Assembly (NCBI RefSeq): GCF_001715195.1
Contig: NZ_MDWE01000002.1
Location: 58,348 to 122,347 of the forward strand
DNA: 64,000 bases
Reading direction: 5' to 3'
DNA from: Rhodohalobacter halophilus
GTDB lineage: Bacteria > Bacteroidota > Rhodothermia > Balneolales > Balneolaceae
The stretch's first letter is position 1. Every line of letters starts with the position of its first letter. Shown here in pieces: positions 44,086 to 53,505 of the stretch. Made by a program: the position numbers and the translations under genes. Under the pieces are notes generated by a model, which was given only the letters and a program-made list of their open reading frames with translations, was not told where the DNA came from and ran no database searches.

Positions 44086-45183
44086 ATGTATAAATTTCTG
44101 ATCCGGCCCATACTGTTCAGACTGTCGGCTGATTACGCACACGAACTGACCGTTAAAATGGCGTCGTCCTACAGTAAACGATCCCTTTTCCTACAAACTG
44201 CCGGGGCAATTTATAGTTACAATAATCCAAAGCTCAGTCAAAATATCTGGGGACTGAATTTTAAAAATCCGGTTGGACTGGCCGCCGGACTCGACAAAAA
44301 CTGCACTATGGCGCCGCTGATGGAGAAGTTTGGATTTGGGTTTGTTGAAGTGGGAAGCGTAACTGCACTTCCGTCAACCGGAAACCCCAAACCCAGAAGT
44401 TTCCGCCTGCCCGAAGATCACTCTCTTATCAACCGGCTGGGGCTAAATAATGATGGAGCACAAACCATATCAAAACGCCTCACAAAGTTAGAACTCAATA
44501 TTCCGGTTGGGGTCAATATTGCAAAAACTCACAATCCGGAAATTTACGGCGACAAGGCCCTCGAAGACTATCGAACCAGCTTTGAGCTGATCAAAGACTT
44601 TGCGGATTACATCACCCTGAATGTAAGCTGCCCCAATACTGCTGAAGGGAAAACATTTGAAGACCCCGAAGTTCTGAACTCCCTGCTAACGCATCTGGAA
44701 CTTAATAAAGATTCCAGCCTTCCCCCGGTTCTGGTCAAGTTCTCCGTAGATCTGGAGGATAAACAACTGCAGGAATTGATAGAGGTGTGTGAGAGTCACG
44801 CCATCAGCGGCTATGTAGCAACGAATACATCTTCTGCCCGAAAAAATCTAAAAACTTCAACGGCACAGTTAAAAACGATCGGGAAAGGCGGATTGAGCGG
44901 TACAGCGATCAGAAATCAAAGTACTGAGATTATTCGAAAAATTTACCGTCAGACAAAAGGTGAGAAAACGATTATTGGGGTGGGCGGAATCAGTTCGGGC
45001 CGGGATGCAATCGAAAAAATTAAAGCCGGTGCCGACCTTCTTCAAATCTATACCTCCATGGTTTATGAAGGTCCTTCAATCGTTAAACAGATCAATCGCG
45101 AAATTGCCGATTACCTAAAAGCGCACAATCTCGACCACGTTTATCAGATTCGAAAAGCGTCGGATGAACCCGTTACCGCCTGA
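44086..45183 (+). CDS. pyrD: dihydroorotate dehydrogenase (quinone)
   Basis: 365 residues, class 2 type with an N-terminal membrane-associating helix. G-L-A-A-G-L-D-K-N, N-V-S-C-P-N-T and G-V-G-G-I-S-S-G are FMN and catalytic motifs (active-site Ser in the N-V-S-C loop). Step four of pyrimidine synthesis, electrons to quinone. Its 3' end overlaps the convergent TPR gene by 11 bases. Confidence 0.95.
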   Translation: MYKFLIRPILFRLSADYAHELTVKMASSYSKRSLFLQTAGAIYSYNNPKLSQNIWGLNFKNPVGLAAGLDKNCTMAPLMEKFGFGFVEVGSVTALPSTGNPKPRSFRLPEDHSLINRLGLNNDGAQTISKRLTKLELNIPVGVNIAKTHNPEIYGDKALEDYRTSFELIKDFADYITLNVSCPNTAEGKTFEDPEVLNSLLTHLELNKDSSLPPVLVKFSVDLEDKQLQELIEVCESHAISGYVATNTSSARKNLKTSTAQLKTIGKGGLSGTAIRNQSTEIIRKIYRQTKGEKTIIGVGGISSGRDAIEKIKAGADLLQIYTSMVYEGPSIVKQINREIADYLKAHNLDHVYQIRKASDEPVTA

Positions 45184-47722
45184 CCGGAAACCGAATTCTG
45201 CACCGAATAGGGTGCTCACCGCCAATCGGCTCAAACGAAAGCCGGCTAATGGCAACATTCAGCTCCTCTTCTACAGCCTCGGTAAGCTCCGGCTCCAAAA
45301 GGGAAAAACTCTCGATCGTACCATCAGGTAAAACTGCGAATCTGTAAAAAATCTCACGGGGTAATTCATTTCTCACTTCTTCACTCCAGTTCAGCTCATC
45401 GATCACCCGTGCGGCTCCTCCGGGCAGATCGAGGTAGGCGCCCGCTTCACTGCAAAATGGCAGATCACCTGCCGGATCGGAAGGGTAGCGATCGGGCGGG
45501 AAGCGCTCCAGGACAAATGGCTGATTCTCGGGTTCCGGCACCATCTCATCCAGTATTTCCAGCAATCTTTCTGCACGGAGTGCCTGCTGCGAACCCTGAG
45601 CAATTTCCGATATCTCAGTAAACAGTTCCCGTGCCGTCACAATGTGCTCCCGGCTATCTGTTTCAAGTGTATCACTCCGGGCGGCTTGGATGTAATTCTC
45701 CGCAGCCTCCAGTAAAAATATAGCTTTTTGATCCGGGTCCTGCGCTTCTTCCGCAAGTTCACGCAATGCATGTCCTTTTTCAACGAATGATGTATCCGGT
45801 ATTTGACCATGCACCGCATAATATTTCTCTAAAACAGAATCTGATGCATCAACCGACCGATTGTATGGGCGATCCAGCCCCAGCCTTGTGGCAAGACGGT
45901 TGGCAAACGGGCTGTCCGGGTAGAGCTCAAACAGGCTTTCACTATAATGATCAACTGCATTTCTGTCTCCATACTCCAGTTCAAGTTCAGCCATAGAGTA
46001 AATCACTCGCGCTCTCAAATTTTCATTCAGCGCCGATTCGATTACCTCATTAAAATAGTAGCGGGCACTGTCGGGCATGCTGAGTGAAAGAAAAAATAGA
46101 TTCCCGAGCCGATAGTTCAGCTGCTCCCGCTCCTGTTCAACTCTTAATCTCTCCGGTTCAGTGAATGGAATTTCCGATATATCCACCCCCGGCACAGCAG
46201 CTGAACCGTTCTGTACAGCCGAGCGGCTATCTGACGTCACCCCGTCTGTCACATCATCACCGGGCAACCCTTCAATGGCCGAAACCATGATTGAGCTTTG
46301 CCGTCTCCAGTTATCAACCAGTGGCCGATCACCCCAAATTGCGCGAAACCTCAACGTTGCCTGCTCCAATCGAACCGGATCATTGATATTCAAAAATCCA
46401 AACTCCACAGACTCTGCTGCTTCTTCGGGAGTAGCTAAATCCTCAGCACGTACAATTATTTGTGAATCTCTTTGATCCATCTCGGTCTCAAAATCCTGCT
46501 GCATTCGCTTAAGCAGTGAATCCAGCTCTTCAGGTGAAAGCGATGCAAGGTGCAGCAAACTGTCTATGTGAGAAATTTCCTGCTTGATGGATGCATATTC
46601 ACCAAATGCGCGAGCTACCTCATCCACATTCTCAGATTCATCCGGATCGGGCAAGTTGGACCGAAGCGAATTTGCTGAATCGTAATAGGCTGCTGCCATC
46701 TGAAAGTTGTTCAACCTGTTTCTATAAATTTCAGCCAGGCCAAAATAGGTGCGGGCTCTCACCCGGTTCGAGGGCAGCTCAAACCGGTTGTGAAGCACAT
46801 TATTATAGAGAGTAACTGCGTATTGCACCTCACCCATTTCGTGGTACGTTTTGGCAATTTCGTATCGAAGATCAGGGTGAAACTCCAGAAACTTGTCATC
46901 TCGTTCCAGTGCTCGGTATTGACTTAATGCGGTTTGATAGTCCCCGGTTTTTCGGTGCATCTCTGCCAGCTTACGGCGTGCATTAAACTCGACATCATAT
47001 TCAGTCAAGATACCTGCCGATAGCCGGTAGGCAGCCAATGCCTGATAATCATTACCCAACTTTTCCTGAACCTGCCCGTGCAGCAGATATGCCCTTGCCT
47101 GATGACGATTTTGCTCAAGATCTCCAGCAGAAATATGAAGGGCAACGGAGGCTTCATCCCAGTTTTCAAGCCCAACATGGAGTTGTGCAATCAAGGCATA
47201 AACCTGTGCCAGGTTTCCGGAAGCCCACTCTTCCACAAACTCCAATTCGGCATTCAGAACCCGAATTCCTTCCTCATAGAGATCCATCTCCAGGTATGTT
47301 CTCCCTTGCCAGATAATAGCTTCCTGAAGATCTTTTCCGGATGTGATTTGAGCTAATTCCTGAAACTTCTCAAGAGCCGAGAAATACTCCTGCCTGTAGA
47401 AATAGGATTGACCAATGAGCGATACTGCATCCGGCACATAGGATGATTCTGAGTGATTTCTTAGAATGGATGCCCCCTTTTCGATGGCTATCTCAAACTC
47501 ATCATGCCCCGCACCGGTTGGTGATGGATGAATTCTGATCGGCCGCGAGATATCCACTTCCGGTTGCTGGGCCAGGTTTAATTTCACTCCCTCATCAAAC
47601 GACTGCTTCGCATTGTAGAATGTATTGTAGTAGGCTGTAAAATTATTCCACCCTTTTTTGACGGGCGAGAAACAGCCGGCAAACAGAAACGGAAACAGTA
47701 CGATATATAAATGCTTTTTCAC
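45173..47722 (-). CDS. SprE/PorW-like TPR lipoprotein with TonB-like end
   Basis: 849 residues, lipobox F-A-G-C. Just after it comes K-K-G-W-N-N-F-T-A-Y-Y-N-T-F-Y-N, resembling the start of SprE/PorW proteins of type IX secretion. Many TPR repeats fill the middle. The last 70 residues (F-Y-R-F-A-V-L-P-D-G-T and R-C-R-I-R-F-P) look like a TonB C-terminal domain. A role at the outer membrane, possibly in secretion or gliding, is inference. Confidence 0.75.
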   Translation of the reverse strand: MKKHLYIVLFPFLFAGCFSPVKKGWNNFTAYYNTFYNAKQSFDEGVKLNLAQQPEVDISRPIRIHPSPTGAGHDEFEIAIEKGASILRNHSESSYVPDAVSLIGQSYFYRQEYFSALEKFQELAQITSGKDLQEAIIWQGRTYLEMDLYEEGIRVLNAELEFVEEWASGNLAQVYALIAQLHVGLENWDEASVALHISAGDLEQNRHQARAYLLHGQVQEKLGNDYQALAAYRLSAGILTEYDVEFNARRKLAEMHRKTGDYQTALSQYRALERDDKFLEFHPDLRYEIAKTYHEMGEVQYAVTLYNNVLHNRFELPSNRVRARTYFGLAEIYRNRLNNFQMAAAYYDSANSLRSNLPDPDESENVDEVARAFGEYASIKQEISHIDSLLHLASLSPEELDSLLKRMQQDFETEMDQRDSQIIVRAEDLATPEEAAESVEFGFLNINDPVRLEQATLRFRAIWGDRPLVDNWRRQSSIMVSAIEGLPGDDVTDGVTSDSRSAVQNGSAAVPGVDISEIPFTEPERLRVEQEREQLNYRLGNLFFLSLSMPDSARYYFNEVIESALNENLRARVIYSMAELELEYGDRNAVDHYSESLFELYPDSPFANRLATRLGLDRPYNRSVDASDSVLEKYYAVHGQIPDTSFVEKGHALRELAEEAQDPDQKAIFLLEAAENYIQAARSDTLETDSREHIVTARELFTEISEIAQGSQQALRAERLLEILDEMVPEPENQPFVLERFPPDRYPSDPAGDLPFCSEAGAYLDLPGGAARVIDELNWSEEVRNELPREIFYRFAVLPDGTIESFSLLEPELTEAVEEELNVAISRLSFEPIGGEHPIRCRIRFPVRR

Positions 47723-47755
47723 GATATCCGTAACGTTTCCATTATGCTTAGCGTA

Positions 47756-49195
47756 TTATTCAGAGTCGATCGTACTCACTTTAATCATGTTGGTTCGACC
47801 CCGTTTAGCGACCGGCATACCGGTGGCAATAATAACCCGGTCACCACTGTTTACAAATCCATTCTCCCTAAGGTAGTCTTCCATCAGTTTCACACTGATA
47901 TCCGTGTCAAAGATCTCTTTCAACCGAACCGACTGAACGCCCCACACAAGGTTCAGTTGCCGGCGGACAATCAGACTTTCTGTAAATGCCACAATGGGAA
48001 CTCGCGGGCGAAATTTAGAAATTCTTCGCGCAGTGCTTCCGGAGTGAGTTATGGTACTGATTGCCCGGGCCTCAATGTTGTCTGCAATCATCACACACGA
48101 GTAGGCAAGCGATTCAATAATCTGCTTCTCCTTCCAGTCCGGCTTTCGATACTTCAGGCTGTAGTACAATCCGTCTGCACTCCCTTCCACCGACTTAATA
48201 ATTTTATCCATCGTGCGAACCGCTTCAACAGGATATTTTCCGGCGGCTGTTTCACCTGACAACATAACGGCGTCGGTTCCATCCAGCACAGCGTTGGCTA
48301 CATCGGAACTCTCCGCCCGGGTTGCTCTCGGGTTGTTGATCATGGAGTCCAGCATCTGCGTAGCAGTGATGACCGGTTTACCCGCTACCCGACATTTTTC
48401 AATAATTTTTTTCTGCACCAGAGGTACCTGCTCACTTGGGATTTCAATACCCAGGTCTCCCCGGGCAACCATAATCCCGTCGGCCTCTTCTATAATATCA
48501 TCAATATTATCAACGGCTTCCGGTTTTTCAATTTTGGCTATGATAGCCGCATTGCTGCCGGCTGCCCTCACCCTTGAGATCACATCCTGAATATCTCTGG
48601 CTGATCGTACAAATGACATGGCCACATAATCCACCCCAACTTTAAGACCAAACTCCAGATCCTTGATATCTTTTTCGGTGAGAGAGGACATCGAAATATC
48701 CACATCCGGCAGGTTCACCCCTTTTCTTGATTTCAACAACCCGCCAACTACCACTTTTGCTACAATGGCATCTTCATTTTTTTTCACAATCTTCAGCTCC
48801 AGCAAACCGTCGTCAATCAATATTTGATTACCGACTTGTGCATCCTCAGCCAGGTTGGGATAGTCGATAGGAACAAGATCTGACGAACCGATTACGTCTT
48901 CGGAAGTGAGTTTTACAAGAGCGCCGGTTTCAATCAGCTGCGCATCATCTTTCATCTGACCGACCCGGATTTTCGGTCCCTGAAGATCCATCAGAACAGG
49001 GATGGCATAGCCGTTTTTTTCAGCTACTTCACGAACAAGCCCAATCGTTTTTTTATGCCCTTCGTGGGTTCCGTGAGAGAAATTTATTCGCACAACATTC
49101 ATCCCGGCCCTGTAGAGTTTTTCAATATCCTCCCGGGTGTTACTGCTGGGACCTAATGTACATACAATCTTTGTTCTGCGAGCACCGCTTTGCAT
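47756..49195 (-). CDS. pyk: pyruvate kinase
   Basis: 479 residues. M-D-L-Q-G-P-K-I-R-V-G, I-A-K-I-E-K-P, M-V-A-R-G-D-L-G-I-E and M-L-S-G-E-T-A-A-G-K-Y-P are the family signatures, with the C-terminal allosteric domain present. Final step of glycolysis, ATP from PEP. Divergent from the GWxTD gene. Confidence 0.97.
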   Translation of the reverse strand: MQSGARRTKIVCTLGPSSNTREDIEKLYRAGMNVVRINFSHGTHEGHKKTIGLVREVAEKNGYAIPVLMDLQGPKIRVGQMKDDAQLIETGALVKLTSEDVIGSSDLVPIDYPNLAEDAQVGNQILIDDGLLELKIVKKNEDAIVAKVVVGGLLKSRKGVNLPDVDISMSSLTEKDIKDLEFGLKVGVDYVAMSFVRSARDIQDVISRVRAAGSNAAIIAKIEKPEAVDNIDDIIEEADGIMVARGDLGIEIPSEQVPLVQKKIIEKCRVAGKPVITATQMLDSMINNPRATRAESSDVANAVLDGTDAVMLSGETAAGKYPVEAVRTMDKIIKSVEGSADGLYYSLKYRKPDWKEKQIIESLAYSCVMIADNIEARAISTITHSGSTARRISKFRPRVPIVAFTESLIVRRQLNLVWGVQSVRLKEIFDTDISVKLMEDYLRENGFVNSGDRVIIATGMPVAKRGRTNMIKVSTIDSE

Positions 49196-49340
49196 AAATA
49201 TGTGGTTGTTTTAGAATGATTTTTTATATAGATAGTGTTTCAAGACTAAATGTAAGCAATTATCAGCCCATTTTGTTGTTATTAGTGTGAAAGATAAGAA
49301 CGATTGACCTGCTCTCTCCGTTGAGTAGAAAAATATTACT

Positions 49341-50765
49341 ATGCATACGCTTACTAAACAGAATTTAATTTCATTATTCCTTCTGGCAGTCCTGTTACTC
49401 AGCGGGTGTGTTCGCTCCTCCAATCCGGATGTAGAGCGCGGTTCCCTTTTTCAGTTCCAGGAGGGTTATCCTGAAATCAGGACCTCTTCCATCGGGTATT
49501 TAAGTGAACAGGATGAACCGCTGATCAATGTAACAACCGACATAGTACTGGGGAGTCTGATTTACTCCTCGCGCGGTGACAACCGAACGGCACAGGTTGT
49601 TCTTGAAATCAGAATCCAACAGGTAAACGGTGACTTTACCAAAACCGTTCGTCGGGACTTCCAGATTGAAGCAGAGTTTGAAGGGAGTTTCATCAGCCAG
49701 GAGGTATTTACCAACGAGGAGACAATCGAAGTTGTACCCGGCACATTTGAAGTTGAAATTACGGTTCTCGACAATACCTCCGGCAGGGCATCGAGCAGAA
49801 GCAGCACAGCTACAATTCCCAACCCCGATGACCCACAGATTAACCTGACAACTATCCGGATGTCGGGCATGAACCTGGCTTTGAACCAAAATCAATTTAC
49901 GCCAATCACTACCTATACGGTTCCATCTAAAATTGATAGCATTAAACTGGAATTTCAGGTTACCAATAACGACCTGGACGACCCTCTCGTCATCAACGCC
50001 CGGCTGCTCAAATACCCGTCCGATACAACCGCAGCACGCCCGATGAACTTTAATAACTACAGTCCCTCTTCACTTCCATACATTGGTGTAGATATGAGAC
50101 GCTATGAGGAGATTGATTCAAATGTGCGGCGGCTGGATCAGCCCGGCAGTGTACTCATCGAGTTTAAATATCCTCTGTTAAAACGCGGCACATATCGGTT
50201 TGAAGTAGAAACCACCGATGCGAATGGCGAAACTCTCTATCGTGCACGCGATTTTTCGGTTGTGGGAGAAAACTATCCATCGGTTATGACGGCCAGGGAG
50301 CTCGCTGAACCACTTATCTACCTGATGGATCGGCGAGAGCATCGCCGAATGATGGAGATACAAGATCCGGACTCACTCAAGGAGGCTGTGGATCGGTTCT
50401 GGCTTTCAAACGTGCGTAACATGAATCAGGCCCGATCGGTCATCAATCTCTATTACGAACGGGTTGAACAGGCCAACAAGCAGTTTACCACATTCAAAGA
50501 AGGGTGGAAAACCGATATGGGAATGATCTACATCCTGTTTGGTCCGCCATGGTATGTAGATCGCTATTTGAACCGTATGCAGTGGTCTTATTCGTACGAT
50601 CGGAATGACCCTGAATATAATTTCTTTTTTGAAAGGCCGAATTTAAACAACGAGTTTTTTCCATACGACAACTACCTGCTGCAGCGAAATCAGGGTTATT
50701 TCAACATTCAGTACAGACAAATTCAGCTATGGCTTACCGGTGGCATTCTTACCAATCGACTCTGA
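49341..50765 (+). CDS. GWxTD-domain lipoprotein
   Basis: 474 residues, lipobox L-L-S-G-C. The motif G-W-K-T-D-M-G-M-I-Y-I-L-F-G-P-P at about residues 390-405 gives the family its name. Beta-rich domains precede it. Found across Bacteroidota-related phyla, with function unknown. Promoter region shared with pyruvate kinase (49196-49340). Confidence 0.88.
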   Translation: MHTLTKQNLISLFLLAVLLLSGCVRSSNPDVERGSLFQFQEGYPEIRTSSIGYLSEQDEPLINVTTDIVLGSLIYSSRGDNRTAQVVLEIRIQQVNGDFTKTVRRDFQIEAEFEGSFISQEVFTNEETIEVVPGTFEVEITVLDNTSGRASSRSSTATIPNPDDPQINLTTIRMSGMNLALNQNQFTPITTYTVPSKIDSIKLEFQVTNNDLDDPLVINARLLKYPSDTTAARPMNFNNYSPSSLPYIGVDMRRYEEIDSNVRRLDQPGSVLIEFKYPLLKRGTYRFEVETTDANGETLYRARDFSVVGENYPSVMTARELAEPLIYLMDRREHRRMMEIQDPDSLKEAVDRFWLSNVRNMNQARSVINLYYERVEQANKQFTTFKEGWKTDMGMIYILFGPPWYVDRYLNRMQWSYSYDRNDPEYNFFFERPNLNNEFFPYDNYLLQRNQGYFNIQYRQIQLWLTGGILTNRL

Positions 50766-50888
50766 TTTTAAGTTTGCCTTAATTGATCTTGAAAACTGCA
50801 TTTCCTGAAAATTCTTTCCCTTTTTTCCGTGTAAAAGAATTTTATATTAGCTTACATTCATAACTATTTACAACTAATAGATTAGCGC

Positions 50889-51272
50889 ATGTCTGACAAG
50901 AAAAAGGTGCTTATTGTAGAGGACGATCTCATCCTTAGTCTACTGTATGAAAATTACATGGATAAACTTGGTTTTGAGACCGAAGGGGAACTTGTTTACG
51001 GTAAAACCGCTATCGAGGCAGCAAAAGAGGCAGATCCGGATTTGATTCTGATGGACATCTCACTTGAGGGTGAAATGGACGGGATTGAAGCCATGCTCGA
51101 AATACGTAAGTTCTCAGATGTACCGGTCATATATATCACCGGGAACTCCGATAAGGCGCATCAAGAGCGCGCCAAACATACAGACTATGCCGATTACCTC
51201 ATCAAACCCATTGAGTTTAACGAACTGAAGGCAAGTCTCGTCAAAGCCGGTATTCTGGATAACGAAGAGTAG
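50889..51272 (+). CDS. single-domain response regulator
   Basis: 127 residues, a CheY-like receiver only: L-I-V-E-D-D at the start, phospho-acceptor D in L-I-L-M-D-I-S, T-G in Y-I-T-G-N-S, and K in L-I-K-P-I-E. No output domain, so it probably acts by protein contact. No histidine kinase is adjacent; the nearest is at 53506. Confidence 0.9.
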   Translation: MSDKKKVLIVEDDLILSLLYENYMDKLGFETEGELVYGKTAIEAAKEADPDLILMDISLEGEMDGIEAMLEIRKFSDVPVIYITGNSDKAHQERAKHTDYADYLIKPIEFNELKASLVKAGILDNEE

Positions 51273-51317
51273 TTGAGCTCTTTCCACAATTTTTCTATTA
51301 CACTTCAATTTATTACT

Positions 51318-53342
51318 ATGATCAAGAATTCACTCCTCGGTGCCCTTTCAATGGCATTCGCACTGCTCACCTTGTCCTGCACTGCAACTGAACAGGTTCA
51401 GTCGCCCGACACATCTCAATCTGTAGAGAACCAGGGAAAGCAGGTTACAGAACTAGAACGACCGCTACCCTACCCTGTTGATATTCCAGATGCATATTTA
51501 CAGGCAGTTGAAAATGGAACCCGAACCTTAGACGGGTTACCCGGCGAAAATTATTGGCAAAATTATGCCAGCTACAATTTATCTGCAGAAATTGATCCCG
51601 AAACACACACGCTGTACGGTGAATCTTCGGTTCAATATTTTAACCATTCGCCTGATGAGTTACAGGTTATTGTTGTTGAACTGGCGCAGAACCTACACAA
51701 AGCTGGAACCCCCAAAAAAGAAACCACGGAAATTACCGGCGGTAAAAACCTGAACAGAGTGGCTGTGAATGGCACTGATTTGGATACCATTACAATGTTT
51801 CAGCGGTGGGCACAAAATGCCTCCGGTTATATGATAGAGGGAACTCGCCTTTACATATTTCCGGACGAACCGCTTGCATCGGGCGAAAGTATCGACCTCG
51901 CATTTGAATGGTCGTTCGAAGTTCCTCAGGCTGGAGCATCCGGCAGAATGGGCCGCAATCGGGACAACCTCTATTTCATCGCATATTGGTACCCTCAGGT
52001 AGCCGTATATGATGATGTTTACGGCTGGATGGATGACCCGTTTGTTGGAAATGCAGAATTTTATCACGGTTTTGCTGATTACGAGTTAACGGTTACCATG
52101 CCAAGAGAGTGGATCGTAATGGGAACAGGTGAGTTCCTCAACCCTGAAGAGACACTCTCCGAAGAAACTCTGCAGCGTTATGAGCAAGCCGGCAGCAGTG
52201 ATGAAATTGTAACCGTTGCAGATTTTCATGAACTATCAACTGCAACCCGGCAGGGCAACGATAAATTATCCTGGAAGTTTTCTGCAGATAAGATTCGTGA
52301 TGTAGCATTTAGCGCTACACTTGAATCCCGCTGGGACGCCACCCGAACACCCGTAGGAGATCTTGACGGAGACGGACAAACGGACTACTCACGGATCAAC
52401 ACTTTTTTCCGAGAGCTTGCCCCGCTCTGGGAAGAGCAGGCAGAATACGCTCAGCACTCCATCAAATTTCTATCTGAGTACACCTCACTTCCATATCCCT
52501 GGGCTCACATGACTTCGGTTGAAGGGGCCGGCATCATCGGTGGCGGTATGGAATTCCCTATGATGACTGTTATCGGAGACTATAATAATGCAGGAGCTGT
52601 TCGTCTCTATGGTGTAACTGCACACGAACTGGCACACATGTGGTTCCCCATGATCCTGAGTACGAATGAACGACGATATACCTGGATTGATGAAGGATAC
52701 ACCACATTCCACACCAACGAAGCCAACAAAGATTATTATGGCGACCGTTTTGACAATAATGACATCTTCGGTGGTTATTTACAGATAGCCGGCTCCGATC
52801 TGGAAGGTGAAATGATGAGATGGTCTGATTTTCACTACCCGGGACCTGCTTACGGTGTGGCTTCCTATCCAAAACCGGCATCGGTACTCGCAGCCTTGAG
52901 AGGAGTATTAGGTGAAGACCTATTTCTTGAGGCGCACCACGAATTAATCGAACGGTGGAAATATAAGCACCCATATCCCTGGGATATTTTTAACACGATA
53001 GAAGATGTAAGTGGCCGTGATCTATCGTGGTTCTGGAGAGCATGGTATTATGAAACTTGGACACTGGACCAGGCAGTGACCGACGTTACTGCGGGTGGCA
53101 ACACCTATACCATTGCAATTGAGGATTTAGGTAACGTACCCATGCCGGTCTATTTTAAAGTAACACTTCAAAACGGTGAGGAGTTAATGGAAACCATTGA
53201 CGTTGACCACTGGCTGGAAGGAAACAGAACAAAACACATTCAAATAGAAACCGGTTCGCCCATCATTCGGGTTGAAATCGATCCGGAAAATCACTTCCCC
53301 GATGTTAATACCGGAAATAATGTCTGGAAAGCGTCTGAGTAG
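51318..53342 (+). CDS. M1-family metalloaminopeptidase lipoprotein
   Basis: 674 residues from the ATG at 51318; the in-frame TTG at 51273 lies upstream of the signal peptide and is not needed. Lipobox T-L-S-C. H-E-L-A-H-M-W with the downstream E in W-I-D-E-G-Y-T-T binds zinc, and G-A-G-I-I-G-G-G-M-E-F-P is the M1 exopeptidase loop. It cleaves N-terminal residues from peptides in the envelope. Confidence 0.93.
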   Translation: MIKNSLLGALSMAFALLTLSCTATEQVQSPDTSQSVENQGKQVTELERPLPYPVDIPDAYLQAVENGTRTLDGLPGENYWQNYASYNLSAEIDPETHTLYGESSVQYFNHSPDELQVIVVELAQNLHKAGTPKKETTEITGGKNLNRVAVNGTDLDTITMFQRWAQNASGYMIEGTRLYIFPDEPLASGESIDLAFEWSFEVPQAGASGRMGRNRDNLYFIAYWYPQVAVYDDVYGWMDDPFVGNAEFYHGFADYELTVTMPREWIVMGTGEFLNPEETLSEETLQRYEQAGSSDEIVTVADFHELSTATRQGNDKLSWKFSADKIRDVAFSATLESRWDATRTPVGDLDGDGQTDYSRINTFFRELAPLWEEQAEYAQHSIKFLSEYTSLPYPWAHMTSVEGAGIIGGGMEFPMMTVIGDYNNAGAVRLYGVTAHELAHMWFPMILSTNERRYTWIDEGYTTFHTNEANKDYYGDRFDNNDIFGGYLQIAGSDLEGEMMRWSDFHYPGPAYGVASYPKPASVLAALRGVLGEDLFLEAHHELIERWKYKHPYPWDIFNTIEDVSGRDLSWFWRAWYYETWTLDQAVTDVTAGGNTYTIAIEDLGNVPMPVYFKVTLQNGEELMETIDVDHWLEGNRTKHIQIETGSPIIRVEIDPENHFPDVNTGNNVWKASE

Positions 53343-53505
53343 ATTGAATATTCCGTATCAATCAACGTTATCAGAAAGAATTACTTTAGAGGAAGGTTGC
53401 GCTGTAGTATTTTTTCATTGTAAGGTTTGTAAAAAAGTATTATAAACTGTGTAGAATCGTATTGATGTTTCTATTTTGAATAATTGTTTAATTCAGTAAA
53501 TCATC

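Noticed and set aside
49500..49895. Antisense frames inside the GWxTD gene and similar overlaps elsewhere
   Set aside because: They lie opposite clear genes, have no start site or domain, and follow from codon bias of the real gene.
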